From Rhodospirillales bacterium (GTDB lineage Bacteria > Pseudomonadota > Alphaproteobacteria > Micavibrionales > Micavibrionaceae): DNA of 64,000 nt. Positions 52,888 to 62,900 of this stretch are shown here, in pieces. The notes beneath the pieces were generated by a model. It had not been told where the DNA came from. It saw nothing but the letters and a program-made list of their open reading frames with translations, and searched no databases. The DNA is taken from the NCBI GenBank assembly GCA_020638295.1, contig JACKIU010000002.1, positions 496,001 to 560,000 on the forward strand, given 5' to 3'. The number at the start of each line of letters is the position of its first letter. Positions within the stretch are counted from its first letter, which is position 1. Both the position numbers and the translations under genes were made by a program.

Positions 52888-53951
52888 GTCGGCCCATCCC
52901 GTTCACTTTGCGGTTTGTCTTGAAAAATAACCCGATCCGCATCCACCATGTCCGCAACCAGCCGGTCAAAACGCACTTTGGGGCTCCAGCCCAGCTCTGC
53001 CTTGGCCTTACCGGCATCGCCCAGTAAATGATGCACCTCAGCCGGGCGGAACAACGCCGGATCGATCTCCACCAGCCTGCGCCCGCTCTTGGCATCAACG
53101 CCCATCTCATCCACGCCTGCGCCCTGCCACACAATCTGCACACCGACACGCTTAAAGGCCGCCTCGACAAATTCACGCACGCTGTGAGCTTCCCCCGTCG
53201 CCAGCACATAATCCCCCGGCTCATCTTGTTGAAGGATCATCCACATCCCTTCGACAAAATCCCGCGCATCGCCCCAATCACGCAGCGAATCCAGATTACC
53301 CAGCCGCAAAGCGCCACCACAACCCGCTTCAATCGCCGCCACCGCCTTGGTAATTTTGCGCGTCACAAAATCCTCACCCCGCAGCGGGCTTTCATGATTG
53401 AACAAAATCCCGTTCGCCGCATACATCCCGTAGGATTCACGATAGGTTTTCGCCAGATGATACGCCGCCAGCTTCGCCACGCCATAAGGGCTGCACGGCG
53501 CCATCGGCGTTTCTTCATTCTGCGGCGCGCCAGCCTTGCCGAACATCTCCGAAGATGAAGCCTGATAAACCCGCACGCAGTTCTCCAGTCCGTTCACCCG
53601 CACCGCATCAAGGACATTCAGCGTCCCGGCCGTATTAATCTGCAACGTTGATCCCGGCGTGCCAAAACTCACATGCACCTGCGACAACCCGGCCAGATTG
53701 TAAATCTCATCCGGGCGAATATCGCGGATCAGCAAATTCAGATTATTGGCATCCGTCACATCGCCCATATGCAAAGTGACATGCTCACCGGCAAGCCCTA
53801 AAGCCTCAAGCCGCGCCAGCCCGTCGACCGGTTCGCAATAGCTGTCCCAACGCACCATCCCATGCACGCGATAGCCCTTAGAGAGCAGAAATTGCGCCAG
53901 ATACGCGCCATCCTGCCCGGCAACCCCGGTAATAAAAGCGGTTTTGGTCAT
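52869..53951 (-). CDS. gmd: GDP-mannose 4,6-dehydratase
   Basis: Converts GDP-D-mannose to GDP-4-keto-6-deoxy-D-mannose, the substrate of the downstream fcl product. 360 residues. N-terminal KTAFITGVAGQDGAYLAQFL is the NAD(P)-binding signature; YNLAGLSQVHVSFGTP, the active-site SSSEMFG and SPYGVAKLAAYHLAKTYRES (Y-x3-K) are all family features. The frame extends to 53963, but the ATG at 53951 begins the conserved motif. The gmd-fcl pair supplies fucose or a related 6-deoxy sugar for surface polysaccharide. Confidence 0.96.
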   Translation of the reverse strand: MTKTAFITGVAGQDGAYLAQFLLSKGYRVHGMVRWDSYCEPVDGLARLEALGLAGEHVTLHMGDVTDANNLNLLIRDIRPDEIYNLAGLSQVHVSFGTPGSTLQINTAGTLNVLDAVRVNGLENCVRVYQASSSEMFGKAGAPQNEETPMAPCSPYGVAKLAAYHLAKTYRESYGMYAANGILFNHESPLRGEDFVTRKITKAVAAIEAGCGGALRLGNLDSLRDWGDARDFVEGMWMILQQDEPGDYVLATGEAHSVREFVEAAFKRVGVQIVWQGAGVDEMGVDAKSGRRLVEIDPALFRPAEVHHLLGDAGKAKAELGWSPKVRFDRLVADMVDADRVIFQDKPQSERDGPTWKMAG

Positions 53952-54040
53952 ACTGCGAAGCACCTTATGTCATTCATATGCATGCATAAAAAATGCACGA
54001 AAACTGCCAGATACGCAAATCCTTTATCAATCATACTCCT

Positions 54041-54149
54041 CCCTCTCCCTGACGGGGAGAGGGTTGACGAGGCTTTGGCGCTTGCGCCTTAGCCGAAGCT
54101 GGGTGAGGGGGACAAAGCAAATGAATACCCCGTCCCAAGGGACGAGGTA
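54041..54149. repeat. Cluster of three small hairpins
   Basis: Three adjacent stem-loops: CCCTCTCC/GGGGAGAGGG (54041-54063), GGCTTTGGCG.CGCCTTAGCC (about 54071-54094) and CCCGTCCC/GGGACGAGG (about 54128-54146). They lie between gmd and the hydroxylase gene, both on the minus strand. Sequences of this kind recur in alphaproteobacterial intergenic spaces and may be dispersed repeats or transcript ends. Confidence 0.6.
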
Positions 54150-54206
54150 TCAAAAGCGTGGGGGAGACAATACTATTGTGTCCCTGTTGTCTTGCCTTCG
54201 CTGTTT

Positions 54207-55220
54207 TCAGATTTGCACCCGCGGCTTGCGCGAAGCAAATAGAGACGCGATCACAGCAAACAAGGATTTGCGTTTTGCAAAATCCGGCACCGGATGATCC
54301 GCATCGCCTTCGCGACCAAACGGCACCGGCTCAAAGTCCGGCTGTAAGCGCTGCTTCATCTTGTTTGTCAGGAAAGGCCACAGGATCTGATACGTGAATT
54401 TCACCGGCATATAATCGCCCATCCCGATATCGGCGGACGGCCGGTAGGAATGATTGTAAAACGTCCCGAAAATCTGATCCCAGACCATCAAATTCTCGCC
54501 ATAATTCCGGTTCCCCTCATACAGCTGGCGGCTATGATGCCAGCGATGCAGGCCCGGCGTGTTAAATATCCAATTCAGCAAGCCGAAACGCATTTCGACA
54601 TTGCAATGGGTCAGCATGCCGATAAAGGCGGTAATCGCGCTCAGCCATTTGACCACCTCCATCGGCGCGCCTAAGCTGAGCAAAATCGCCAGCCCCAGAA
54701 CGATACTGATCAGGCTGTCAACGAAATGGAAACGTCCCGTATTCAAAAACCACAGCTTGGTCACACTGTGATGGACCGCGTGAAACCGCCACATCCAGGG
54801 AATTTCATGCGCCAGCCGATGCGCCCAGTACAACCCGAATTCCGCAGCGACCATCCCCAAAATCACCTGCGCCCATAACGGCCAGTCCCGCGGCCAGACC
54901 GAGTACCCTTCCTGATCCATCGGCGTTATATAATCGGCCAGCCCGATCACCCCGCTAAACAGGAACAACAGCTGTACACTGCCCTTTGAACTGATCGTAT
55001 GCAAAATGGATGCCGTATTCTGCCCATCGGGTTTCAGCCATTCGCGCTCATACGGCATCCATTTTTCCAGGAAAAACAGCGATAAAATCAAAAACACGTA
55101 AGCCATGTTGAAATACAAAACCGGCGCGTCATGAGAAAACCCATACCCCGCAATTACCATGCAAAGCCCAAACAACCCCGGCCATAACACCCACGATAAA
55201 AGATATTTGAATTGCTCCAT
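54207..55220 (-). CDS. Sterol desaturase / fatty acid hydroxylase family protein
   Basis: Di-iron membrane hydroxylase of the FA_hydroxylase superfamily. 337 residues, six or so helices. Histidine clusters: HRLAHEIPWMWRFHAVHHS near residue 140 and HRWHHSRQLYEGNRNYGENL near residue 235, followed by WDQIFGTFY, the usual pattern. Substrate unknown; in alphaproteobacteria such enzymes hydroxylate carotenoids, sphingolipid-like lipids or hopanoid-type lipids. ATG at 55220 has GAGG 6 nt upstream; the GTG at 55226 overlaps it. It is separated from the epimerase gene by a palindromic repeat. Confidence 0.85.
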   Translation of the reverse strand: MEQFKYLLSWVLWPGLFGLCMVIAGYGFSHDAPVLYFNMAYVFLILSLFFLEKWMPYEREWLKPDGQNTASILHTISSKGSVQLLFLFSGVIGLADYITPMDQEGYSVWPRDWPLWAQVILGMVAAEFGLYWAHRLAHEIPWMWRFHAVHHSVTKLWFLNTGRFHFVDSLISIVLGLAILLSLGAPMEVVKWLSAITAFIGMLTHCNVEMRFGLLNWIFNTPGLHRWHHSRQLYEGNRNYGENLMVWDQIFGTFYNHSYRPSADIGMGDYMPVKFTYQILWPFLTNKMKQRLQPDFEPVPFGREGDADHPVPDFAKRKSLFAVIASLFASRKPRVQI

Positions 55221-55238
55221 ACTCACCCTCTATTCACT

Positions 55239-55329
55239 GTCATTGCGAGGAGAAGCGCTAGCTTCGACGCGGCAATCCATTTATAGATTGCTTCGCGAAG
55301 TTTATGCCCCAGAGGGTACTCGCAATGAC
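55239..55329. repeat. Palindromic repeat, copy 3, overlapping a coding end
   Basis: Outer arms GTCATTGCGAGG ... CTCGCAATGAC, inner GCAATCCAT and ATAGATTGC. The right part codes for the last residues and stop of the epimerase gene. Confidence 0.88.
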
Positions 55330-56354
55330 TCTCCAGCTTCATCGCCAATCTTATAGTACCCCTTATACCACGCCACAAACCGCTTTAGCCCCTCAGCCAA
55401 AGACGTTTCAGGCTTAAAGCCAATCACCTCTTCCAGCCCCTTCACATCGGCATAGGTTGCATAGACATCACCGGGCTGCATCGGCATAAAATTCTTCTCC
55501 GCCATCCGGCCCGTTTCCGCCTCCAAAATATGGATCATATCCATCAATTGTTCAGGATGATTATGCCCGATATTATATAAACGATACGGAGCGTTACTAA
55601 ATGATGGGTCCGGGTTTTTTGCATCCCAGCCTGCATCCCCAGCCGGTACATGATCGAGAATCTTCATCATCGCCGCCGTAATATCATCAATATAGGTGAA
55701 ATCGCGCATCATATCGCCGTCATTATAAACATCGATCGGCTTGCCCTCATAAATCGCTTTGGTGAATTTAAAATACGCCATATCCGGACGCCCCCACGGC
55801 CCATAAACCGTAAAGAACCGCAGACCCGTGCACGGAATGCCGTAAAGATGCGCGTAAGAATGCGCCATCAACTCACCCGCCTTCTTCGTCGCCGCATACA
55901 GGCTGATCGGGTGATCGACATTGTCCGACACCGCGAACGGCACCTTCGTATTCGCCCCGTAAACAGAAGACGATGAAGCAAAAATCAAATGCCCGACATC
56001 GTTATGGCGGCAACCCTCCAGCACATTGACAAAGCCTTGCAAATTGGAATCGACATAGGCATGCGGATGATCGAGCGAATAACGCACCCCGGCCTGCGCC
56101 GCCAGATTGACGACAATCTGCGGCTTTTCGCCCCTGAACAGCGCCGCCATCGCATCACGGTCAGCCAGATCAACCTGCTGAAAACGAAAACCGCTCTGCC
56201 CCTCAAGCTCAGCCAACCGAGCGCGTTTCAACGCCACATCGTAATAATCATTCAGATTATCGATCCCCAGCACGCTATGCCCGGCGGCCAGTAATTCTTT
56301 GGTAAAGGCATGGCCGATAAACCCGGCCGCCCCTGTCACAAGTATCTTTTCCAT
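55302..56354 (-). CDS. NAD-dependent epimerase, UDP-glucuronate 4-epimerase type
   Basis: Interconverts UDP-glucuronate and UDP-galacturonate for capsule or LPS. 350 residues: ILVTGAAGFIGHAFTKELL at the start, then GIDNLNDYYDVALKRARL, the hallmark of CapI/LpsL-type epimerases, FASSSSVYGANTKVPF and the catalytic YAATKKAGELMAHSYAHLYG (Y-x3-K). The normal end is near KGYYKI; the final residues ESLRVPSGA and the stop are read from palindromic repeat copy 3, a repeat-derived C-terminus. Downstream is a hydroxylase gene. Confidence 0.92.
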   Translation of the reverse strand: MEKILVTGAAGFIGHAFTKELLAAGHSVLGIDNLNDYYDVALKRARLAELEGQSGFRFQQVDLADRDAMAALFRGEKPQIVVNLAAQAGVRYSLDHPHAYVDSNLQGFVNVLEGCRHNDVGHLIFASSSSVYGANTKVPFAVSDNVDHPISLYAATKKAGELMAHSYAHLYGIPCTGLRFFTVYGPWGRPDMAYFKFTKAIYEGKPIDVYNDGDMMRDFTYIDDITAAMMKILDHVPAGDAGWDAKNPDPSFSNAPYRLYNIGHNHPEQLMDMIHILEAETGRMAEKNFMPMQPGDVYATYADVKGLEEVIGFKPETSLAEGLKRFVAWYKGYYKIGDEAGESLRVPSGA

Positions 56355-56366
56355 ACGCCTATCTTA

Positions 56367-57362
56367 TTATTTTTGCGCCGCACGTTTCAAGCGATCATTA
56401 ATCGCTACACCAATCCCCACGTCCGGCACAGCCATCACTGCAATCCCCTGCGCCCCGCTACCATCAAGGCTTTTAAGCATCGCAAACAGATTGGCCGCCG
56501 CCTCGTGCAAATCCTGCGTTTCACTCAAATTTCGCACCCATTCTGCCGGAAAGTCCGGCCCGACCATAAATTTCGTTCTGCCAAAAGCCAAGAGCGCCTC
56601 ACCCTCGCGCACATCAATCGCATTCAGTCGCACCGGCAAATTCGGCGCATAATGCTTAAGGAGTTGCCCCGGCGATTTCGGTGCCTCAGGATCGCCCGCA
56701 TCATAGCCAACAACCACACCGAGCACTTCACATATATCCTCCGCGCTCACCCCGCCCGGGCGCAGCACCAGCGGCGCTTCACCACTCAAATCCAGCACCG
56801 TGGATTCCAACCCGATTTCACAAGCTCCGGCCGCCAAAATCATATCCACCTTATCTCCGAGCGAGTCATGCACATGCGCCGCGCTCGTCGGACTTAAGGT
56901 GCCGGATACATTCGCACTCGGCGCGGCCAAAGGTACCCCAGCCGCTTCAATCAACGCCCGCGCTACCTTGTGTGAAGGCACCCGCACCGCCAAAGTCTCC
57001 AGCCCCGCACTCGCCAACTCGGAAATCCCCCCCTTTACATCCCCCCCGCCTGCGGGGTGGGTAGAGGGGGGGAGCTTCGGCAAAACCATCGTCAACGGCC
57101 CCGGCCAGAAGCTTCCCGCCGCCGCCCGCGCCCACTCATTCACCTCAACGAATTCTCCAGCCTGCGCCAAATTCATGACGTGAATGATCAGGGGATTAAA
57201 GCTTGGCCGCCCCTTGGCCGCAAAAATCTTCGCCACAGCCTCGCCATTCGTCGCATCCGCCGCCAGTCCGTAGACGGTCTCTGTCGGCATCCCGACCAGC
57301 CCGCCATCGCGCAAGATGGCAGCAGCTTCGGCAATGCTCTCGAAATTTGCAGTTTTAATCAT
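56367..57362 (-). CDS. L-threonylcarbamoyladenylate synthase (Sua5 type) with repeat insertion
   Basis: Makes threonylcarbamoyl-AMP for t6A modification of ANN-decoding tRNAs. 331 residues: YrdC domain (GGLVGMPTETVYGLAADATN near residue 20; KIFAAKGRPSFNPLIIHV) and C-terminal Sua5 domain (SPGQLLKHYAPNLPV near residue 230). Between VLPKLPP and SELASAGLETLAVRVPSHK there is a Gly/Pro-rich insert (STHPAGGGDVKGGI, about residues 98-112) not expected in the family, coded by a C/G-rich palindrome at 57025-57074. ATG at 57362 overlaps the anmK stop by 4 bp. The insert seems to lie in a surface loop, so function is probably kept. Confidence 0.9.
   Translation of the reverse strand: MIKTANFESIAEAAAILRDGGLVGMPTETVYGLAADATNGEAVAKIFAAKGRPSFNPLIIHVMNLAQAGEFVEVNEWARAAAGSFWPGPLTMVLPKLPPSTHPAGGGDVKGGISELASAGLETLAVRVPSHKVARALIEAAGVPLAAPSANVSGTLSPTSAAHVHDSLGDKVDMILAAGACEIGLESTVLDLSGEAPLVLRPGGVSAEDICEVLGVVVGYDAGDPEAPKSPGQLLKHYAPNLPVRLNAIDVREGEALLAFGRTKFMVGPDFPAEWVRNLSETQDLHEAAANLFAMLKSLDGSGAQGIAVMAVPDVGIGVAINDRLKRAAQK
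57025..57074. repeat. C/G-rich palindrome inside the sua5 gene
   Basis: A run of Cs (CCCCCCC at its left end), a second C-run, the turn GCCTGCGGGG and a final G-run can fold back on one another. It lies in frame within the coding sequence and contributes about 15 codons. Confidence 0.6.
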
Positions 57363-58441
57363 GGCTTGTGCAATACACCACCGGATACGGGGCGCGCAAC
57401 CCCCGTCGTTTCCGGTAAGGACAGCGGCAAGCCCAGCAATGACCGCACAGCCATATACCCGAAACATTCCGCCTCAATCGCATCGCCGTTCCAACCGATT
57501 TTCTCAACAGTCCCAAATTTAGCAAAAAACGCCGTAGGCAGTCTCATCGACAGGACATACATTAAAAACTCGTTTTTTCGTCCTCCGCCGCATATATATG
57601 TGGCTTTAGGTTTCCGGGGGAGCATTTCGAATGACTTTTGAATGCTCCTGACCGTCATAGCCAATAAAGTACCCGCACCATCCTTTGTCGACAATTCACG
57701 AACAAGATCAGTCGACCAATACGCCCGGTCCAGAGACTTTGGGGGCAATTTTGAAAAATATTCATCGGACAAAAAAACCTCAATAATTTTGCCGTCAGGA
57801 TCGCCGCCAGATGCTATTTTTCCTTTATCATCATAGTCCTGACCGGTCCTCAGCTTAATAAAATCATCCATCAGCGCATTCCCCGGCCCGGTATCGAACG
57901 CCAGAATATACTCGCCATCAATATACGTCACATTCGCAACCCCACCTATATTCACAATCGCAACCGGTTCTTTAAGCCCGCCCGACTTCACCCGCGCCTG
58001 ATGATACAAAGGCGCCAAAGGCGCACCCTGCCCCCCGGCTTTAATATCCGCGCTGCGAAAGTCACAAATCACATCCATGCCCGTCTTCGCCGCCATTCTT
58101 GCCCCATCACCGAGCTGCCAGGTAAAGCCGTCTTCCGGCGCATGGGTAATCGTCTGACCATGAAAACCAACCACATCACCCTCAAAGCCGCTCGCTTTCA
58201 CCGCCGCGATGTGCAAGTCCGTAACCATCCCTTCCGCCTCGCGCGTTTCCGCATCTTCCACGCGCTTGCCAAAACACGCCCGCACCTTGTCACGCACGCC
58301 CTGATCATAAGGATGCGCATAAAACCCCAGCGGCTTAACGTGAGATTGCCCATCGGTTTCCACCAGAGCGACGTCAATTTCCCCGTCCAGTGATGTCCCC
58401 GACATCAGACCAATTGCCCTATAGACTTTATGTTCACTCAT
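57359..58441 (-). CDS. anmK: Anhydro-N-acetylmuramic acid kinase
   Basis: Phosphorylates and opens anhydroMurNAc recovered from peptidoglycan turnover, returning it as MurNAc-6-P. 360 residues: N-terminal ATP-binding MSGTSLDGEIDVALVETDG (one residue longer than the common MSGTSLDGIDVAL), GDGARMAAKTGMDVICDFRS, FDTGPGNALMDDFIK and CGGGRKNEFLMYVL. It overlaps the downstream sua5 by 4 bp and is divergent from tyrS, with start sites nearly touching. Confidence 0.94.
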   Translation of the reverse strand: MSEHKVYRAIGLMSGTSLDGEIDVALVETDGQSHVKPLGFYAHPYDQGVRDKVRACFGKRVEDAETREAEGMVTDLHIAAVKASGFEGDVVGFHGQTITHAPEDGFTWQLGDGARMAAKTGMDVICDFRSADIKAGGQGAPLAPLYHQARVKSGGLKEPVAIVNIGGVANVTYIDGEYILAFDTGPGNALMDDFIKLRTGQDYDDKGKIASGGDPDGKIIEVFLSDEYFSKLPPKSLDRAYWSTDLVRELSTKDGAGTLLAMTVRSIQKSFEMLPRKPKATYICGGGRKNEFLMYVLSMRLPTAFFAKFGTVEKIGWNGDAIEAECFGYMAVRSLLGLPLSLPETTGVARPVSGGVLHKP

Positions 58442-58459
58442 GCTTATACAGTTTGGGTT

Positions 58460-59722
58460 ATGACGAAATACAAATCAGACTTTTTAAACATCTTAACCGA
58501 GCGCGGCTTCATTCACCAGTGCTCTGATTTCGAAGGCCTCGATGCCAAGCTGAACGAAGGTGTGCAAAGCGCCTATATCGGCTTTGACGCCACCGCCGAT
58601 TCCCTGCATGTCGGCTCGCTCGTCCAGATCATGATGCTCTACTGGTTCCAGCAATGCGGGCATAAACCCATCACCCTGATGGGCGGCGGCACCACCAAGG
58701 TCGGCGACCCCTCGGGCAAGGATGAAAGCCGCAAAATGCTCACCGAAACCGATATTGAAAAGAATATCAGCGGCATCGGACTCATCTTCGGAAACTACCT
58801 CAAATACGGCGGCGGCCGGGCCGACGCACTGATGGTTAATAACGCCGACTGGCTGGATCAACTCAATTACATCGACTTCCTGCGCGATTACGGCGCGCAT
58901 TTCACCATCAACCGCATGATGACGTTTGAAAGCGTCAAACTGCGCCTCGAGCGCGAACAACCGCTGACCTTCCTCGAATTCAACTACATGATTTTGCAGG
59001 CCTACGATTTCGTCGAATTGCGCCAGCGTTTCGGCGCCATTTTGCAAATGGGCGGCTCCGACCAATGGGGCAACATCATCAACGGCGTTGAACTGGGCCG
59101 CCGCACCATTCGCGAAGATAGCGAGGGCGCACAGCTCTTCGCCCTCACCACGCCGCTGCTCACCACCGCCAGCGGCGCGAAAATGGGCAAAAGCGCTTCG
59201 GGCGCGATATGGCTCAACGCCGATAAACTCCCCGCTTATGACTTCTGGCAATATTGGCGCAATACCGAAGACGCCGATGTCGGACGCTTCCTCAAGCTCT
59301 TCACCACCCTGCCGCTGGACGAAATCGCGCGGCTCGAAGCCCTGCAAGGCGCGGAAATCAACGAAGCCAAAAAAGTGCTGGCCTTTGAAGTCACCAAAAT
59401 GTGTCATGGTGAAACCGCCGCGCGGGAAGCCGCCGATACGGCCGCCAAAGTTTTCGAACAAGGCTCCGTCGGCGCGGATTTACCCTGCGTCCGGCTCGAC
59501 CTCTCCGCCGGTGTGTCCTTCATCGATGCCGCCTGCGCTGCCGGGCTCACCGCATCAAAAGGCGAAGCCCGCCGCATCATCGAACAAGGCGGCGCGAAAG
59601 TGAACGGCCAGCCGGTCACCGACCCGGCCTTTACCCTGACCGCCGATATGATCAGCGAGGGCGATGCCGTCAAAATCTCGACATCGAAGAAAAAACACGC
59701 GCTGGTGAAGCCTAAAGCTTGA
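58460..59722 (+). CDS. tyrS: Tyrosyl-tRNA synthetase
   Basis: Class I synthetase charging tRNA-Tyr. 420 residues from the ATG at 58460 (the open frame begins 30 bp earlier, inside the anmK start region). YIGFDATADSLHVGSLVQIM holds the HIGH-type motif (HVGS); GAKMGKSASGA holds KMSKS-type KMGKS; QMGGSDQWGNI and the C-terminal S4 domain (ASKGEARRIIEQGGAKVNG) are present. Divergent from anmK. Confidence 0.97.
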   Translation: MTKYKSDFLNILTERGFIHQCSDFEGLDAKLNEGVQSAYIGFDATADSLHVGSLVQIMMLYWFQQCGHKPITLMGGGTTKVGDPSGKDESRKMLTETDIEKNISGIGLIFGNYLKYGGGRADALMVNNADWLDQLNYIDFLRDYGAHFTINRMMTFESVKLRLEREQPLTFLEFNYMILQAYDFVELRQRFGAILQMGGSDQWGNIINGVELGRRTIREDSEGAQLFALTTPLLTTASGAKMGKSASGAIWLNADKLPAYDFWQYWRNTEDADVGRFLKLFTTLPLDEIARLEALQGAEINEAKKVLAFEVTKMCHGETAAREAADTAAKVFEQGSVGADLPCVRLDLSAGVSFIDAACAAGLTASKGEARRIIEQGGAKVNGQPVTDPAFTLTADMISEGDAVKISTSKKKHALVKPKA

Positions 59723-59730
59723 AAACGAAC

Positions 59731-59814
59731 CGTCATTGCGAGCGACCAACGGGAGCGTGGCAATCCAGCAGAAAACTTGGATTGCGTCGTCGGCTTCGCC
59801 TCCTCGCAATGACG
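59731..59814. repeat. Intergenic palindromic repeat, copy 4
   Basis: CGTCATTGCGAGCG ... CTCGCAATGACG with GCAATCCA/TTGGATTGC inner arms, directly after the tyrS stop. Confidence 0.9.
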
Positions 59815-59910
59815 AACACCGCACCCCACCCCGGCAAAAATGGCGAACAAAAAGAAGAAAATGAACTTTAATACATAAAAACAGTGGGTTAAAAGACACC
59901 CCAAAATGGC

Positions 59911-62900
59911 CTATTTCTGCTCGAACAGCACGCGCCGCAAGATCCCCGGCGTCAATACGGACAGCGGATTGACCGAGACTTTCGGATCTTCGCTTGATCC
60001 TTTCATCGTATAGGTCGCCGCAATCAACGCGCCGGTTCCGCCGGTCAAAATATCCCCGACCAGCGGAATATCGCCGATCACCTTGTTAATCCCCGAGAGT
60101 GGGATAATCGTGCCCGTCACATCCATCGTATGGGCGGCATTATCGAACGTCCCGTCAAAGGTCAGCCCCAATGAATTGCCCGATGTCCGGCCGTCCTTAA
60201 ACACCAGCAACGATCCATTCGGTCGATATAGCCAGTCGAAATTCGCCTCCATCTTGGTAAAGCTGAGGCCCTCCTGCCCGTTCAGGCTGGCCATCAGGCC
60301 GGGCAAAGACATCGCCCCGAGCAACTGGGCGAGCGCCGGGGCATCAACAACCTTGAAATCGCTCATTTCCGCCACGCCAACCAGATTACGATCAAGCACA
60401 CCGTGAATCGGCTCGCCGTAAATCACCAGCTTGCCGCCGCGAACGCCGCGATACAGATCGAACGCCCTCAGCGTCGCGCCCGCATCATCGGCCTCCAGCC
60501 TGAATACACGCTTGCCCGAACCGTCCGGCTTATAACGCAAATAAATATCGCCGCTGCCCGCAATCGCGTCCATTTCCATCTGGTTGATTGTGCCCAGCCC
60601 GTCAATATCGATATACAGCTTGGCATATTGCACCGTTTCCTTATCCGCCGTGCGCATCCGGTCGCTCGCCACCGAGATCAGCAATGGCGGCGCGTCATAA
60701 GGCTGCCCTTCTTTTTCTTCATCATCCATGAACGGCCTTGCATCAAGGAAAGGCCCATCCATCACAATTTTTGTCTGCCCAGAAGGCATAACCTCAAATT
60801 CCAGCCGCGCCACCGTTTCACCCAGCGTAAAACGCGAAACTTTTCCCCCGGCCAGCTCCGTCTCCTCGCGCTTCTGACGAAACCGCAAAACTGAAGACTC
60901 GAGACTCAATGATGGGGCAGAGCCTTTCAGATCAACAATTTCTGTAAGCTCTCCATTTTGCAAAACAGCCTTGAGCGTCGTTTCGCCTTTAACACCGGGC
61001 AATTTCTCGTAATCGAACGGATCAACAAAGACCTTCGCCGGGGTAAGATCCGCCGTCACAACCGCATCGGCGCGTCCATCTGCATATTCGGTATACGTCA
61101 CATCGGCAAAAGCCGGCCCTTCAAGAAAACTGCTCAGATCCATGCCGAACTGGTCACGCAGCCCCGGCGTCGCCATCACCGCCGCCTTGACCTGCATTTC
61201 ATACGGCTTGCCCGCCGCATTCAAATATTCATGATAATCAAGCGTAATCGGCTGATCGCCGAGCCGTCCCTTGCCCTTCACGCGCAAGGCATTATCCTTC
61301 ACGCTCACATCAAACGGCCCTTCGCTTAAAGCCAGACCGTGTACAACATTGGGGAGTACCGCTTCGCGCAGAGCGCCGCGCACATTCACATCGACATCCT
61401 CGATTTTGATATTGCTTCTGGTCGGCAGTGAAATATTGACCTGCAAATCCGCTTGCCCCTGAACATCGGCCACATCAATCTCGTTATTCACCCCGATCGG
61501 CTCATCACGAATATAGGTAAAAACCGACTTGGCCGGACCTTGCAGCTTGAGATTGATATCCGCCTGTCCCTTCCCGGCCTCAATAATATTGATCAACTCA
61601 ACATCAGCCTCGCTGATTGCCAGATCCATAACCTTTGCCGATTCAATATCGACACGTAGTGTTTCGCTATTAAGGTTGAATGTGCCCTTGCCTTTCGCAT
61701 GCGTTACTGGTTTCAACGGAGCGCGGTAGTTAACACTCATACCGTCAAACTCAAAACCGGCGACAAGATTTTTCAGATCGACGCTTCGCCCATCCGCGCC
61801 GGCAACAACGACCAGATCCCCTTGCGCATAGACATTCGAAAATGTCCCGTCGCCCAGCTTATCGACAATCCATTCCTTACTGTTGTCTTCCGCCAGGGCC
61901 GCAGGCCACAAAGGCGCAATCGCGCTCTGCTTGAGGCTTTCAATCTCAAGCCGCACCGGTCCCTTAACAGAACCGTCCTGCCCAAGATTTAATCCCGCAT
62001 TCGCCTCTAGGTTCACCTCATCCCCCAGACTCACTTGCACCTTTTTAATCTCCAGCGCACCCTCATCCGCCTCATAATGCGCCAGCACCCCAAGATCCTT
62101 GTACGCCACCGGTTCGGGGGAAAGCTCCGCAATACTCAAAGACCCGGCCCCTGACAACAACGTCAAATCCGCCCGTTTAAGCCTCATCCCCTCGACCAAA
62201 TGCGCCTTAAGTTGCGCCGTTACCGGCACATTCTGCACTTTCAGAACATCAAGCTCGGGAATATTTTGTCCCAGCAACGCCACGTTGAAACGCTCCAAAA
62301 CCGCGTCAATGTCAACCACCTTCGAAGAAAGCCCCATCTCAGTATTAACCTTCAAACGCGGCGGCTGAACACCCGACCGCGAAGGCAACTCGACATAAGC
62401 CTCGGCCTTCAAGCCATCCTCAATGCGTTTCACCAAAACATCTGCCTGCGGTAAAATCCACGAAAGCTTCAGCACACGATCGTCGATTAACAGACTCGCC
62501 TTCTCGATCTCAAAACTTTTCAGCTTCGAAAGCATGCTGCTCTGCCCACGCGCATCCGGCGCAGACGATAGCAATGCAAAAATATTCTCATAAAAATCAC
62601 CCTCACCGGACTCTGCCTGCTGAGGCTTCGGAGGCCCATACGTCTTCAAATCCGCTACGCCCAGATCAAAACTATTATCCTGATGACGAACAAGAGAAAG
62701 ACTGGGGCGCTTGATAATCAGCGCTTCCGGACGAATTTTCCCGAGCAGTAAATAGGCTTTATTCAGCCCCAGCGCCGCCTCTTCTATCGAGACCACAACA
62801 TGCCCTTCCGGCCCGTAAACCCGCGCCCCCTGCAAGCCCAGCAAGAACGGCTCGCGCACATCCGGCCAAAACAGCACGATTTTATCCACACTGACACGCA

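Noticed and set aside
58493..59461. 322-codon minus-strand frame opposite tyrS
   Set aside because: tyrS motifs on the plus strand are unambiguous; the antisense frame has no family resemblance.
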